Below are positions 34,801 to 48,989 of a stretch of DNA of 64,000 nucleotides, piece by piece. A model generated the notes under the pieces. That model saw only the letters and a program-made list of their open reading frames with translations. It searched no databases and was not told the origin of the DNA. The position numbers and the translations under genes are program-made. This DNA comes from Pycnopodia helianthoides (Eukaryota > Echinodermata > Asteroidea > Forcipulatida > Asteriidae), in contig CM063262.1 in the NCBI GenBank assembly GCA_032158295.1, positions 7,659,394 through 7,723,393 on the forward strand, read 5' to 3'. How positions within the stretch are numbered: position 1 is the stretch's first letter; every line of letters begins with the position of its first letter.

Positions 34801-36477
34801 GATTCTGATGTGGTACCATCAGAGTATTGCATGGACTCTGCATCCGAGGATTCCGCGCTATCTTAAATATCCGTTTCATAACTAAAATGTGATTATTATA
34901 ATTACACCCACAATTTCAATCCTGTATTTTGATTTCGATTTTTTTTAATGGCTTACACTTGTCACAATTATTATGTTTTGGGTATTTACACTGAAATAAA
35001 GCAGACAAACAATAATTCAATTAGTACTCACAGAGCCTATTTTGAGAATGCCGTGTACAACTCTAAATTGATACTTGGTAATCACTGTTGGTAATTTAAT
35101 CCTTGTATACAGTCGAAAAGTTGTATCTTATAAAAATGACAAGTTCTCTAAGATTTGTTTTCGCAATCTTTTGTTACCTGCAATCTATGTACACTGTAGA
35201 TTGTTTTAGAACTGCATTGGTGTGTATCAACTATCAGTTAACATATTTAATGATAATCTTGCACTTCTTTGGCCCCCCAAATTTAATCTTTGCCCCCACT
35301 TGCCCCCCCCCCCAACCCAAATGAAAATGTCTAGTTACGCCACTGATGACGGGTGATGATATCCTCAAATGGATCCATGTATAACAGGTCCGAGCACAGA
35401 CCCATGAGGAATTCCAAACTGGAGAGTATGCCGACATCATCGACCCAATTAAAACCCTTTGTGTTCTTCCTCTCAAAAAAGAATTCAACCAATCACAAAC
35501 TTTTCCACCAATACCAAAACAAAGCTGCAATCTTTTAACCAGTATGTCATGATCAATGGTGTCAACAGCAGCAGATAAATCAAGAAGAATTAAAATGACA
35601 TCATGATGTCTATCGAGAGCACACATGACATCGTTGTGCGAGTAATTCGCCTTTTCAAGAAACAAGCCTTTTCAAGAAATTTATCTAAAAACGAACAATT
35701 TGATACAGGACGGTAGTTTTTAAAAACATTTATATCTAAACCAGCGTTTGTTATCAATGGACTAATAATCGCCTCTTTACAGTCAACCGGAAAAATAACA
35801 GAGTCAAATGACGCATTCACAATGTGGGCCAAATATGGAGCTAATATATCCATATAATCTTTAACCAATTTAGTAGGCATTGGATCTAATGAACACGTCT
35901 TAGAAGGTATTTTACGCACTTTGTTTAAAACATCGTCAACACTAACGAGATCAAAGAACTTAAGCTGACATGAAGACCGAGTTTTGGTTTCACAAAATGT
36001 ATGATCATTTCCATTTTGAGATCCTTTTTGTAAATTTGACCAAATAGGGACTATTTTCTGTTCAAAGAATTGTGCGAAGACATCAGGTAGGTTGGAAGAC
36101 AATAAATCAGGTAAATCAGGTAAAATCTGTCGGGATGTCCTCTTTAGCACCAGACAATTTATCTACAATTAGAAGAAATTCTTTTGTATTAGCTGCTTGA
36201 ATACAATTTAGATGAAATTTAGTCTTAGCTTCATCCAATCTTTTGTTGTACGATAACCGCATTGCCTTATAAATTTGACCATAAACTTCAAGCTCAGAAT
36301 GCAACCATTTCCGTTCAAGACTTCTTAAAATCAGCTCCATTGAAAACCACTCAGCGTTTTAAACTTTTAATACAACGTGGTGCATGTTCATCAATAGCGT
36401 TACTGAGAGCAGTGTTGTAAGCTTGACAGATGACATTCGATCACATCATCAAAGCTTTGCAGGTCCTTGAGTGATGA

Positions 36478-37747
36478 ACAAAGTTATTTCATAAAACCTT
36501 TTATATCACCACAAAGTATCATCCTTGGCTTTGCTTTAGAAAAAAATTATTGCTATAAACTTCACCCTTATGCTATTTTTGCTTTAAAAAAGAGTGCTTA
36601 AAAAAAGTTGCCGGATTGACGGAAGTGTACTTTTTTAATGATATTAATTCAAACTAGGGGAAAAACTTCAAAATGCATTTTTTCTTGTTTTGGGGAAAAA
36701 GTCAATTTTGGAGGCAGTACTGTCACTACAGGATACAATTGCCCAAGTTTTTCTTACCAGATATGAAAAGACCAATGTTAGCCCTAATCACAACCAAAAG
36801 GAAAATTTTCTGAGATCCCTGGCAAGTTGACATTTTGAGGGCCAAAAAAAGGGTAAAAATGTTGATTTTGCAATTTCTAAAAACATGCTCTAATGCATGA
36901 TGCAAAAAGAGCATAAGGGTGAAATTTATAGCAATAATTTTTTTCTAAAGCAAAGCCAAGGATGATTCTTTGTGGTGATATAACAGGTTTTATGAAATAA
37001 CTTTGCATTTTGGTGGGGTGGAGTTATAAATAATATGAGCAAAAAACCAGCTTTTCATACCCCCAAATCGGCCTAAAATGCCCAAAACACAAAATGAGCT
37101 GTTACCATGACAACGGGCTATATATGGGTCATCAAAAATTCCTGATCTATGTGGGGTTATCCACAAGCCTACAGAGTGCTTAAAAAAAGTTGCCGGGTTG
37201 ATGGAAGTGTACTTTATTAATGATATTAATTCGAACTAGGAGAAAAACTTCAAAATGCATTTTTTCTTGTTTTGGAGAAAAAGTCAATTTCAGAGGCAGT
37301 ACTGTCACTACAGGATACAATTGCCCAAGTTTTTCTCACCAGATATGACAAGATCAATGTAAGCCCTAACCACAACCGAAAGGAAAATTTTCTGAGACCC
37401 CTGGCAAGTTGACATTTTGAGGGCCAAAAATAGGGTAAAAATGTTGATTTTGCAATTTCCAAAAACATGCTCTAATGCATGATACAAAAATAGCATAAGG
37501 GTGAAATTTATAGCAAATTTTTTTTTTTATAAAGTAAAGCCAAGGATGATACTTTGTAGTGATATAAAAAATTTTATGAAATAACTTTACATTTTGGTAA
37601 GGTGGAGTTATAAATATGAGCTAAAAAACAGTTTTTCAGACCCCAAAATCGGCCTAAAATGCCCAAAACACAAAATGAGCTGTTACCAAGACAACGCGCT
37701 ATATATGGATTTGAAATGTCAATTTTTTTAACTTGTATCTTCTACCC
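36478..37747. mobile_element. Tandem/foldback repeat interrupting the LINE in the right arm
   Basis: Two ~620-bp direct copies (about 36,590-37,125 and 37,130-37,742) of the family at 18,490-19,302, with the first ~110 bp in opposite orientation, so the block begins with an inverted copy of its own end. It separates the endonuclease part (37,757-38,690) from the linker and reverse transcriptase part (35,590-36,477) of one LINE. ACAAAGT occurs at both edges (36,478 and 37,748) and may be the target duplication. Confidence 0.6.
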
Positions 37748-40700
37748 ACAAAGTATTTAAAATAAAAAAAAATTGACCGTGGACACATATGTTAAGTATT
37801 TACGTGAAATGACACTTAATACACAATGAATTTTGACAGCTTTCACTGGTGGTGGACGGTGCAAAGTTGACACAAAATGAATTGCATTATGATCAGATGG
37901 CATAGATGAGTCAGTTATGAAATTGGTCAACCAAGGGTCAGACACACGGGTCAAAACCACGTCAAGAATATGGCCTTTAACATGGGTTGGTCCTACAATA
38001 TGCTGCATTAATCCAAATGAAGTAAATAAGTCGATAAACTGTCTAGCATCTGTACAACTAGAATCATCAACATGAAAATTTAAATCTCCTTATACAACTA
38101 GGTAACCTGAAGATGTTAAAGCATGCTCCATAAGAGTTCCAAATTCAGTCAAAAACGTCTTGATTGTTACTTTATGAACCTTTGAATAGGGTGGTGGCCT
38201 GTAGATCAAGATGATATATGCATTAGTTCTCCATCACTGCCGCTCTGAATGTTGCAATCCATAATTTCCATAGATTTGAAAGAATCCCAAGTGTTTTGCA
38301 CTACTTTTAGATAAGATCTGGTAAAAATAGCAAGACCTCCCCCTTTCCGTTTACATTGTGGCACGTGATGAGAAGTGAAGCCTGAAATTGAAGACATAAA
38401 CTTCGCATTGACGACAGAACCATTATTATCAGTTATCCAAGACTCTGAGATCATGAATACGTCTGTGTGGTTGGATAATTATATTGAGGAACAAATGGCA
38501 GAGGTCTTCCCGTCCACAGACCGAGCATTCCATAGTGTGAAGTTCAGACATTGGCATAAATAGTAGGAAGACAGGCATTTCACATTAACACGAGTAGGAA
38601 CTTGATCGCGATGCTCAAATTTTAGATGACGTGAGAACAAACCAACAACTGGTAAAATGGGCATACACGTAGGCAAAACGTGGCGCAAACACTTGGTTTT
38701 ATGTTTACTTTTCTCTTTCCACGTTGTTGTTTTAGAATCTGCAGTGATTTGATGTGATGATACACCTCTTTGGAAAGCGTAGACTTATAAACTCGTACTC
38801 GTAATGCAAACAACTCATGATGAGTGTAGCTTATTTTCTGAGATGTACAATACGTAACTTGGCTTGTTCATAATTACCAGGATCATGTACAGTTATTTAC
38901 AGTCATTTGGAATGTACAACAGATGATGTTTCCGGATTAAGCACATCTTTATAAACAGTTAATTCAAGTAAAGGATCTGGACCAGGAACAAATAGAGAAA
39001 CATAACCATGTTTTGTCCATTTACTCACTGCTGTTCTTAGAAGCCGACAAATCTACACTATTTACATTCCTCAAGGTGATATCTTTATACGTAAGAATGC
39101 AAACACAAATGAGTTTTCGCGATGTGAATTTTAAGTAACGCAAGAAACATCACAAGATGGAAAAGGTTCCGTATGTGTGGCAAAGCTGAGTTGACGGCCG
39201 CTTCCATATTTGTAATAGTGAGCCATATAGGCTGGTATTTGACAAAATTACAGAATACTCACTCCAGAGCGAAAAACTGTCACAAAAATCCAGACCGTTA
39301 GTCATAAAAACACATCATAGGCAATATACGTCAAAGAAAATCACGGATGACTAAAACAAAGGAAATTTTTCACAGATTAAAATGTTTGTAGAGTCATATG
39401 TTATCGACCCTCATATGTTTTCGAACCCCAACTTTGATTCCCGTTTACCGCGAGACTGTGCAAGCTCCACACCGGTGACAGAAGCTCTGCTGTTTACTCA
39501 CGGTCTGTATTTTCGTCAGGCTTAATCATGCTGAGAATAACATTTCCTGTCGTAGGTTATGCTCAAACATTTATAAAATGATTAATTTTTGGCATAAATC
39601 ACGAGTGCATTATTATGCCAACAATCAAATGAGTCTAAGAAACATCATCCAACCTCTAAATTTCAAAACAAATTATCAGCTGCTAGATTGAGTTTCATTC
39701 TCCTTTAGTCACTAGATAGATCACGTGATGTGGTTGCTATTTGGGATTCTATGGTGTGCCAATATGGAGAAAAAAATTTAATATTTTAAGTGAAAATGAA
39801 AAAAAAAATTTTTTTTTGATTAACTGCAGACTGTAATAAATTCTGATAAACGTAATAAATAATATGTCTACATTAGAGAGAAAATATAACAGGTTGGTTT
39901 CTTACTCCTGAAACCAAACATTGCTGGTCTGAAATTGGGGGAAAACAGATTGTTTTGAAGTGTTTGTGCTTCAAGGGGGTTGGGGTGTTTTACTGTCATG
40001 CCTTGTGATATATCTCCGGAATTCTAATCAAGTAGCCATATGTCTTCGGACAAAAATGTAATTAAATTTGTTTAATAGTAATTGAATGAGATTTTTGATT
40101 TATTTTGCAAGCCATACTAGCTTCTGAATATTCAATAAAATACCAACCAATGAAAGGTTTGAAAACATATGACGTCGCTCCATGTCGTACATGCATGGCA
40201 TTGTAAATAGTGGATTATCTCTCGCAACAGAAAAACAAAACTTTTAATTTTTCAACACACGATGAAGTGTAAGTGTCATTGTAAAAATGTTGGATAGATG
40301 ATTTTAAAAAAATCATTTAGTTTTTGATTGTGAACAATTTTCCTGTTATCCTACTGAAAACCCATGACACCAGGATACTCAAACAAGAATGAGAAACAAA
40401 CACAGGCAGCACCATGAAGGGCGCCCTCTTTATAATAACGGTCATCGCTTTACATGGAGGCTATCCTGTATTTTATGGGCGATCCCAACTATAGTTGGGG
40501 CTCCCCAACTGTAACACTCAAGTTGGGACCAGTCAAGTTTGGCCATAAAGGATCATAGTGATTTTCCCATTGCATGCAACATCGGCATCTGTATTGTGGA
40601 CTAGGCTAATGTTGTTTATGGTAGGATTTTAACAGAATTACAATGTTAGAAGGGCATTATTGGTGAATTCAAGGTAAACTCAGACCACAACAGGCACGTT

Positions 40701-41848
40701 TCTGGGAAGGCAAAAGTACAACTGAGCAGATTTTAGTTCTGAGGAACATTATAGAGCAATCCATAGGGTGCCAAACATCCCTTTATATGAATTTTGTAGA
40801 CCTGAAAAATGCATTCAATTTGATACACAGCCTTTGGGAAATCTTGAGACAATATGGTCAACCTGGGAAACTCATTAACATGGTGAAAGTTAGGTACACA
40901 TACAGCATAATGGTGCAATACTGGACTATAGTGAGGGAACAGAATGGTTACATGTTAAGACAGGAGTCTGCAAAGATGTGTGATGTCTGGGTTTTTATTC
41001 TTGTTTGCAATTGACGAGGAAAACTACCCCAGACAACAACAAAAAACATTGCTTTATTGTCATCAAGCCACGCCCAGATGCAAAGAGAAACTGACAAAAT
41101 GGCCTGACTTACAAAGAAATGTGGACTGAAAATAAATGAAAAGAAGATAAAGATCCTGAGACCGAACAACAATAAGAGAGGAGCTAGGAAACTATAGAAG
41201 GAAATGACATTGAAGATGTGGACAAATTCACCTATCTTCGGGAAATTGTAAGTAAAGATGGAGATGGGGGAGCGATATTAACAGCAGAATAAACAAAGCC
41301 AGTGTCGCTTCACAAAACTGAATAAGGTTTGGAAATCTAAAAAAATTTGAAGGAAAACAAAAAAAAAGCTCTACAGATCTATTGTTAGCATGGGCGTAGT
41401 AAGACCTCCTGTACGGTTGTGAGACCTGGAAAATGAACAAAGTTATTATATAAAAAGCTTCACTGTTAAGTTGTTCACCAGGGGCGGATACAGGGGGGGA
41501 CGCCCCCCCCCCCCTTTGCTTGAGAAAAAAATAATAAAAAAATAAAATCAAGAGGAAAAATGAGGGAAAGACAAAGTTAATGACATAGGCCCTACCTATT
41601 ATTTTTTTTCAAAAAAGCTACTAATGATGTTTTTCTCACACACTGAACATAAGCGCGAAACACCTGCAAATGCCTGGCGCAGAGTCCGGGGGCGTGAAGA
41701 TCATTCACCCGCAGCGTGAGTCGACCATGCCACCTCAGGTGTGTGTACATTGTGCAAAGAGGTTTCTGGCTGTAGGTCAGCACGCGCCCACTAAATACAA
41801 TGTGACTTCTACAATATGAACTTCAGAAACTAGTATTAAGATTTAAAA
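37748..41848. other. Right-arm-only stretch
   Basis: The left arm passes directly from the equivalent of about 41,849 (left 18,486) to the equivalent of 37,742 (left 18,490), so this 4.1 kb is missing there. It includes the LINE endonuclease part and a separate LINE relic at 40,683-41,478. I see no gene in 38,850-40,680. Confidence 0.6.
40683..41478 (+). pseudogene. Degenerate RTE-like LINE relic
   Basis: The plus frame gives GKSTTEQILVLRNIIEQS, then MNFVDLKNAFNLIHSLW, the reverse transcriptase block with its first catalytic aspartate. After several frameshifts GLKINEKKIKILRP (41,123) and LLYGCETWKMNK (41,410) follow in the expected order. The catalytic double aspartate box has been lost to a deletion around 41,000. 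The relic ends where a GGGGCGGATACAGGGG transposon-end motif begins (41,484). Confidence 0.75.
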
Positions 41849-41859
41849 AGTGAAGATAT

Positions 41860-44800
41860 AGCCCATGAATAGGGCCAATCCACTTCGTATCCTTGGCTCT
41901 AGCACCATTGCATTCCTATTTTTGTGCCCGATTTAATTTTTAAGCCGGGTTATGAAACTTACTGATCGAATGCTACTGTACTTGTCTGAAAGCCTATAAT
42001 GCTTAGGGCCTAATTGTTTTTTAAAAACATCACAGATCTTTTGGGAAAATTGTTTGCTTTTCGAATCGCGAGTGTGATTCTTTTACCACTTATTAACTTG
42101 CGCGAAAACCATTGTCAGGTTCCCTCAACAATCCACAACAGTTATACGATCAACTGCTGATATTTAATGGGGACCAGACTGATTCAATCAACGTGCCATC
42201 AAGGTTTGTGAAATATGTGTAATGCGGTGCGCATCTTAAAGAGCGGCTCTAGGATGCTCTTAATATTTTAACTATTACCTTTTTATGGCCAAGTAGACAT
42301 CGTAGATACCGGTTAATAACCATTTTACACTTAAAAGTAAAAAATGCACCTCTCCGCGCGGCTTTTTCAGCCGAAAGTCAAAAACTGTTTATCTATGGTA
42401 ATGATATGCATTGACCCCTTGACGTCATTGGTGGCTAAAAACTCACGGTTAGCATTATAAACACACACAATGTCTCTTTGCTTGGAACAAAAAACAAATT
42501 CAAGAAGAAACCAAACTTACATCATACAGTAAAATACTCTTTCTGTCCATCCAGAGTGTCCTAAATTGTGTCATTGTCAAATGAAGTCTACACGTTTGGT
42601 AGTTTTTCGCTATAAACAAAGCTAAAATGTCCAATGAATTCTAAGCTCCGCAGACCATGAGCGTGCAGACCAGTGCAGTATACGGTTTGAACGTGTGCAC
42701 CAGCGATGATTATTCCAATGTCATGGGAATAACCGTATTCCCGAGCATGCGCAGAAACATCAAGAAAGAAAACGTTGTGTAGGGGCCTCCCCGTGATAAT
42801 GCGGTCTGCGTTGTTTCGCGGCACTTGTCAAGTGAATTCTTGCCGTGTGTGTATTATGTTAGGGTTGAATGCTTGACGTGTAGAGTGATGCACTAAAATC
42901 AAGCCGAGCTGCGGAATCGCCTCGCCTCTCATCAAAGAACGAAAATCCCTAAATCACAAATCCTTATTAAATTGGCTTGCTGATCAATGCCTGTTGGATC
43001 GTCCTTTAAAGAGTCACATTTATACGGCCGTATTGATTGCAAATGGTGAAGTTCGGCGATGTATTTGCGTTAGCTCAGTGCATTCATATAGGCAGGTCCA
43101 AACTAACTAGCCGCCGATGACGTCATGAGTCCTTCGTCGCAGGGTTTGTTTGACCTCGCGTTTTCAAATTTTGGGCTGGGAGTGCTTCAAGGAAAATACA
43201 TTTTTACCCTGTTTTATTTGTACTTACTTGTACTTAATCCCATAACCTTGTTGTAGGTCGTAGGGGCACCACAGCCGACTTATTGACGATTGCACGCCAT
43301 CCAATGCGATCCTCCGCTAGCCTCTGCGAGATACTGAATGTCAGGCCCGTCCACTCCTGGATGTTGTCTTCCCATCGTTTCCTTTGTCTTCCCGTTTCCT
43401 TTTCCCAGGGACTGTGCCTTGTATCATGGTCTTTGAGAGTCCTGTTGACCGGGTGATGTGACCATACCACATCAGTTTCCTCTTCTTTACTGTTGCAAGC
43501 AGCTCCTCGTACGTTCCTATGGCTTGTCGAATCCTATTGCGTACTTCGTCATTGGTGATGTGGTCTGTATATGAGATTTGTAGGACCTTCCGGAAACATC
43601 TCATCTCCATAGCCTGGATTCTTTGTTGGAGGTCTGCCGTGAGGGTCCGCGCCTCATACAGGCATATAGGAATATTGACGTCACAAGGGAGCGCATTAGT
43701 CTGATTTTGGAGCTCAGACCAGTGTTTATGTTTCTCCATATGATGTTCAGTCTTTTAAGCGCTGTTGTTGCCTGTGCCGTTCTGGACAAGATTTCTGATT
43801 TGGACCCTTTGTCTGTGATGATTGCATCGAGGTATTTGAAGCTGTTGACAGATTCAAGATCTTGTCCATTTACTTGAAGTTTTGCGAGAATGCCACTCTC
43901 ATGGTTTGTCATGACCTTAGTTTTTTCTGCACTGATTTCCATGCCCTATGCTCTCGATGTTGTGTCAAGACGTTCGGCGAGGTTGGTGAGTTCGTTCTCT
44001 GTGCCGGCCAAACCATCGATGTCATCAGCAAAACGGAGATTTGTGATCGTTCTGCCTCCTATTGTGACAGTTCCAGCATGGTCTTCCAGCGCATCAGTCA
44101 TGATTCTCTCAAGGAAGATGTTGAAGAGAGTTGGTGAGAGTAGGCAGCCTTGTATAACTCCTACAGAAGTGCGGAACCAATCACCTAAGTTGCCGTTGCA
44201 CAGTACTGCACTCATCGACTTCTCGTATAGCTGTTTGATTACTTGGGTTAGGTTGGCTGAGACGTTGTATTTGTTCATAGTGGACCACAAAGCTGCATGC
44301 CAGACCCTGTCAAATGCCTTCTTGAAGTCGACGAACACGTGGTACAGGTTTTGTTGGTGCTGTAGATGTTTTTCGCAGATGATTCTCAGGTTGAGGATCT
44401 GTTCCGTTGTACTTCTTCCTGCTCGGAAACCTGCCTGTTCTTCTGCGATGATGCTTTCTGCCTGTGGTTTAAGTCTGTTCAGAATTATCCTAAGCATCAC
44501 TTTGCTGGAGTGGCTGATTATGCTGATAGTCCTATAGTTCTGGCATAGTTGAAGATTTCCTTTCTTGGGCAGGGTTATTACGAGTGACTTGGTCCATGTC
44601 GCGGGCCATTCACCTGTCTGCCATATCTTATTACAAATTTCAGTGAGGACATCGACCATGGCTTCGCCACCTGCTTGTATCAGTTCACCTGGTATCTTGT
44701 CCACACCTGCTGTTTTTCCTTTATGAAGTGATTTGATCGCTGTCTCTACTTCTGATCGAAGGATGGGGGAGTTATCTCTGTTTTAGCGTGAGGTAATTAA

Positions 44801-45248
44801 GGGACTTAAAATAATTGTTTATATTTCTTGGGGACTCCATCTATTGGAAAAATGTAAAAGCTAAATATTTCCAGAGCATCCTGGAGCCGCTCTTTAACAT
44901 CTTAAGCCCGTCTTCGCAAAAGATATTATGCTCAGCGTGTTATGTAAATCAGTCTGGTCCCCGTTAGATCGTTTAAATGTTGTGAAATTGTTCAGGAAAC
45001 CCAACTAGTATGGTTCTCACGCAAGTTGTTAATATGTGATCAAAAAATTCACTCTCGCGACTCGTGATGTTTTAAAAAAAAATGTTTTGCAATAGGGCTT
45101 TCTATACAAGTAGGCCTACAGTAGCATTTGATCGGTAAGTTTTATAACCCAGATTAAAAATTACATCGGGCACAAAATAGGATTGCAATGGTGCTAGGCC
45201 CAATTGGCAAGAATACGAACGAAGTGGATTGGCCCTATATATGGGGCT
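41860..45248. mobile_element. Right-arm copy of the 3.39-kb long-TIR element
   Basis: It is exactly as long as the left copy (3,389 bp) and is flanked by AGTGAAGATAT (41,849-41,859) and AGTGAAGACAT (45,249-45,259), the same duplication with one change. Insertion therefore predates the separation of the arms. Confidence 0.75.
43232..44785 (-). pseudogene. Right-arm copy of the truncated LINE
   Basis: Mirror of 15,555-17,105. The first frame is longer here (252 codons, 43,946-44,704) because the left arm's extra A is absent, so the reverse transcriptase through FADDIDGLAG is uninterrupted. The TAG after TTSRA is shared with the left arm. A different small insertion shifts the frame at about 43,663, and the basic C-terminal region (PGKRKR...) has a short deletion. 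Confidence 0.9.
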
Positions 45249-45469
45249 AGTGAAGACATACATGCAGCATCATATAATCATAGCATCGTATAATCGTGTC
45301 TCGCACTCGTGGGCTTCGCGTTACGCGCTAGTAGGATCCACAAATTGCATTCACCATTTGCTGCTTGGTAAATTTTCACGCCCCCCCCCCCCCCCCATTT
45401 GGAAAATCCTGGATCCGCCCTTGACTACAGAGCACCTGAAGGGATGGTGGGGGGGGGGGAGATAAACAT

Positions 45470-46120
45470 AAATAATTCAATTTCACTTGAAATAAACTAT
45501 TTTGAGCGCCAAAAATTATTTTGTTCTCACAAAATCATTTTGTTCAAAATCATTTCCTTCTTAAAAAGTATTTCACTGGAAATCATTTGGAATGCTCAAA
45601 TAATTTGTTTTTGCACTTGAAATAAATTATTGGGAGAGGTGGAAATAAATTAGTGAAAAGCTCGAAAAAATTGTTGCAAATACATTTCATGCTTTCGAAA
45701 TCATTTTCAATGCTCAAAATAAATCATTTTGTGCGCTCGAAATAAGTTATTAAGGGAGCTAAAAAAAAAGATTGCAAAATCATTTCGTACTCTTAAAATT
45801 ATTTCGCTTAAAATCGATTTGAAAGCTCAAAATAATATATTTGTAAGCTCAAAATAAACTATTGCGAGAGCTTCAAATAAATTATTGCAAAAGCTTGACA
45901 AAAATTATTGTGGAATAATTTTGTGAAACAATTGCGAGTAACCAAATGATTTTTAATTGACAAAATAATCTATTTCCAGTGAGTGAAATGATTTTATGTG
46001 TGAGCAAACATGGTTTATTTCGAACACACAAATAAAACACATTTTGAGCGCACAAACTGATTTATTTTGAGTGAACAAAATACATTTGTGAGCACTCAAA
46101 GAACTCAAATTAATTTCTGT
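45470..46120. repeat. Right-arm copy of the AT palindromic satellite
   Basis: Mirror of 14,225-14,870 with substitutions and short indels throughout. The adjoining G-run region (45,383-45,460) is preserved. Confidence 0.75.
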
Positions 46121-46914
46121 AGTTATTTTTTTTTTTTTTCATCAGACGTCCCTTTAGGGGCTCCTTATAGCCTCGTAGGCATCATTGACTATTTTATGGT
46201 TTCCTCTACTTGAGGCATTGTTCAAAAAACGTATAATGACCTACTCATACCTTTATAAAATTTTAAAAATCCTTATCCAAAAACTACTATTTGAAATAAA
46301 TAATTAACTGGTGACAAAAATTCAGTCTTAAAAATTACAAGGGTCTCAAAGAGGCATCAGATTTGCTGACTGAGATTTGCTTGTGCTGCCAGTTGTTTGA
46401 GCTGGTGTGACTAAGCTCCGCGAAAACAGCCTCCGAGTTTTGTCCTGTCCCTTTTCTGGAACTCCCCGAGCCACTTGAGCTGATATTACTCCTATCAGAA
46501 GTGTTTGACTAAAAAACCTGTTCTTCATCAACACTGTAATATTCCCATGACATTTTGATCAGCTAAATTTTTGTTTCAGATATGATTTTTTGCATGTAAA
46601 TAATCATAGAGAAAGGACCCACAGTTTCTCTATGAAATAATACACGTTTGTGTGTGTGGTAAACAGATATCGAACTGTCCGCAGTATGACGTCACAGTGC
46701 TGTTTTGATTCCTAAGCGCTTAAGGGCCTTTCATGAAACTCAGGTATTTGCCTAGCGTAACACTGATCAAAATGTGATTATTGAACATTATGACACAACT
46801 TTTATTTAGTTCTACTCATTTAAAAACCACAATAATGTTAATTTCGTTCAAAATGATCTTTAAAGAGGGAAATCAAGATATTTTTCTAAGTTCATAGAAT
46901 CAGAGCGGAGGACA

Positions 46915-47215
46915 AACTGGCCATATAGGCTACTGAGGCAAGAGAACAATCACCATTGCATGACTGCCTTGACATGGCAACCAGAGCTAGGGCAAGAGAA
47001 AAGTTGGAAGGCCATAAACAACTTGGACAAGAACTGTTGAAAAGGAAATGAAGGAAATTGGTCATGTTGGTTGGAAATCATGGACAGAAGTACTGGGCTG
47101 TGAAAAAGATAGAAGGAAATTGAAAAAGATCGTGGATCATTACAAACATATTAGTCGCATCTTCCATAGAGCTGCGCTTACACGAATAACACACACACAC
47201 AGCATTCATAAGTTT
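46915..47215 (+). pseudogene. Right-arm copy of the LINE C-terminus
   Basis: Plus-strand equivalent of 13,130-13,400; the frame from 47,048 reads MKEIGHVGWKSWTEVLG. A 3-bp insertion (GCT/CTA region near 46,985) alters the preceding basic stretch. Confidence 0.75.
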
Positions 47216-48989
47216 CCCCATCATGATCTCACACAACCCCATATTACAACGATCTTTTTACCATTTTGAGAAAACTATCTACATATTGCACATCCACTTT
47301 CTCCAAGAGGATAATACATTTCAGTAATATACCGGGTATTTTTAGCCAAATAAGCTACTAATAACCCGTACCTCGTACACATTGTCTCATTAGTGAACCA
47401 TTGCGATTTTGCTGAAGGCCTTTTTGCCTCAAGGGATTTACACGTGAAGCGGCGTGTGTGTTGCAATGCGTTTCTCGTGGAGATCAGTGTTGCACATACA
47501 TAAAACACACGCATACCATTGTGTCTGGCGTAAAATGCACACCAACCATGATATGCAGAATTTTATGAGCTTCGTTTTGATTGGTCATTTAATAGTATTG
47601 ATGAAACTAAACCCCCGTACTTTTGACCAAACAAATTTCTACTTTTATGAACCTTTCTGTCGGGATCTGCTCGAAGGACTGCGCGACACACACGTACATA
47701 CATAGTACATGTATGTTACACACAGGCGAGGAAAAATCGATGGAGAGTCAGCACGCGCGCGCGTGCCCTTGATATAATACAACAATCGCTGTACAAACTG
47801 TTTGTAATGTGTCTCAGGTGGCACGAAGAGGATAGGTAAGGTAAGGTAAGGTAAGTATTGGCATTTATGTGAGATCATAAGGTTGGACAATTGTACTGAC
47901 GATACAATTTATTCGTTTTCTTAACAGATTTGAGAAGAGAATGTGTGATCCAAGGTGTACTTGTCAAACTAAAGGATCATTTGGTTGTACAAAAAAATTA
48001 AACTCTCCAGAAATGTATTAAATACAGTATCAGGATTATTAATTACTACTGAGGACAGACACTAGCCAGTCAAAAGACTGAGAGTGATCAATGAACTTTT
48101 CAAGGTTCACATCTGAATGATTTTGAGAAAAAGATAATTTGTGATTATGAGAAGCACTTGAATTGGGAGCCTGTATAAACATAAAGATTGGCTGGTGATC
48201 TGAAATATCGGAAATTAAAATGACGAATTAGGAAGAGGGAAGAATATTAGATAAAAAATTGTTAATAAGTGTAGCAGAAGTATCAGTGTCCCATCAACGC
48301 AAACAAAATAATTTGTAAGAACAAAATTTAATAAAACCGTGCTGTTTAATCTCTCCAGACAAGAGGGCGCTATACAAGTTTTTTGTAGTTTCCTGATAAA
48401 CCGAAGAATGAATGAAAGGTCCAAAGGTCGAAACAACGCTTGTGTGTTTTACGGGCAATATACACAGTAAACGCCGATAGTGCTTCTTTCAAGATACATT
48501 TACGGGTGTTTTTAAATCTTTAATACCGTCATCAAAGGATTAGAAAACACTTGATTGAACTGCTACTTGAAAGTTAGAGCACAGACTTTCATTTGATGTA
48601 TTGTTTGCATATTTTAAGACTGTAGTTCCCGAGATCGAACCGCCACATATTTTGTGTGTAAAAGTTACGAGAATGTTCAGATGGAAAAACAATATTTTAA
48701 AAAATAGACACAAAGCAGTGCCGTTCTGTTTTACTTTGATTATACGCTCAAGACCTTGAAAGTGAGTTTGACTTTGAGATTGAAGACACGTTTCACCTTT
48801 GAGAGGCCTTTATTTTAACTTTGAGTGTGCCTAAAAACCTAAACCTGATCTTCATTCTGATATTGACTCTAAAACGGATTTTAAAGCTGACCCTGATGAA
48901 CCTGACCCTGACCTAATGTTTACCTTCATTCTAACTTAACCATGTGCTATAGGACTCTAATTTGTACCCTCACCCCACCTGGTTCAGGA

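Larger units (their letters stand above)
33201..35345. mobile_element. hAT-type element, 2.1 kb, inserted only in the right arm
   Basis: Ends are CAAGGGGCGTCACCAGAGGG and the complement of CTAGTTACGCCACTG, i.e. the common CAGTGGCGTAAC-type hAT terminus. An 8-bp duplication ATGACGGG flanks it (33,193-33,200 and 35,346-35,353). The left arm has the unoccupied site with a single ATGACGGG (24,302-24,309, reversed). No transposase frame is recognisable. It contains long G and C runs near both ends, and another element nested at 33,417-34,097. Confidence 0.88.
32990..38800 (-). pseudogene. Longer copy of the same LINE in the right arm, interrupted twice
   Basis: 5' to 3' on the minus strand: an APE endonuclease part (38,690-37,757) with LNFTLWNARSVDGKT, MISESWITD, GGGLAIF and PSDHNAI near its end; a break by the repeat block 36,478-37,747; the linker (36,340-36,116); reverse transcriptase start (36,150-35,590) with FKNYRPVSNCSFLDK; then LLDLSAAVDTIDHD (35,590 onward), an intruding hAT element (33,201-35,345) and the YADD box just beyond it (about 33,170). 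Frameshifts separate several parts. Sequence beyond RFKDS (about 33,005) is not LINE-like. Confidence 0.85.

Noticed and set aside
36726..37496. Repeated minus-strand frames starting MLFLHHALEHVF
   Set aside because: They are the same AT-rich tandem repeat read in frame; there is no domain and no conservation at the protein level.
47820..47860. (GGTAA)n run as a telomere-like or regulatory repeat
   Set aside because: Only about four copies and not the animal telomere unit; treated as a short microsatellite.
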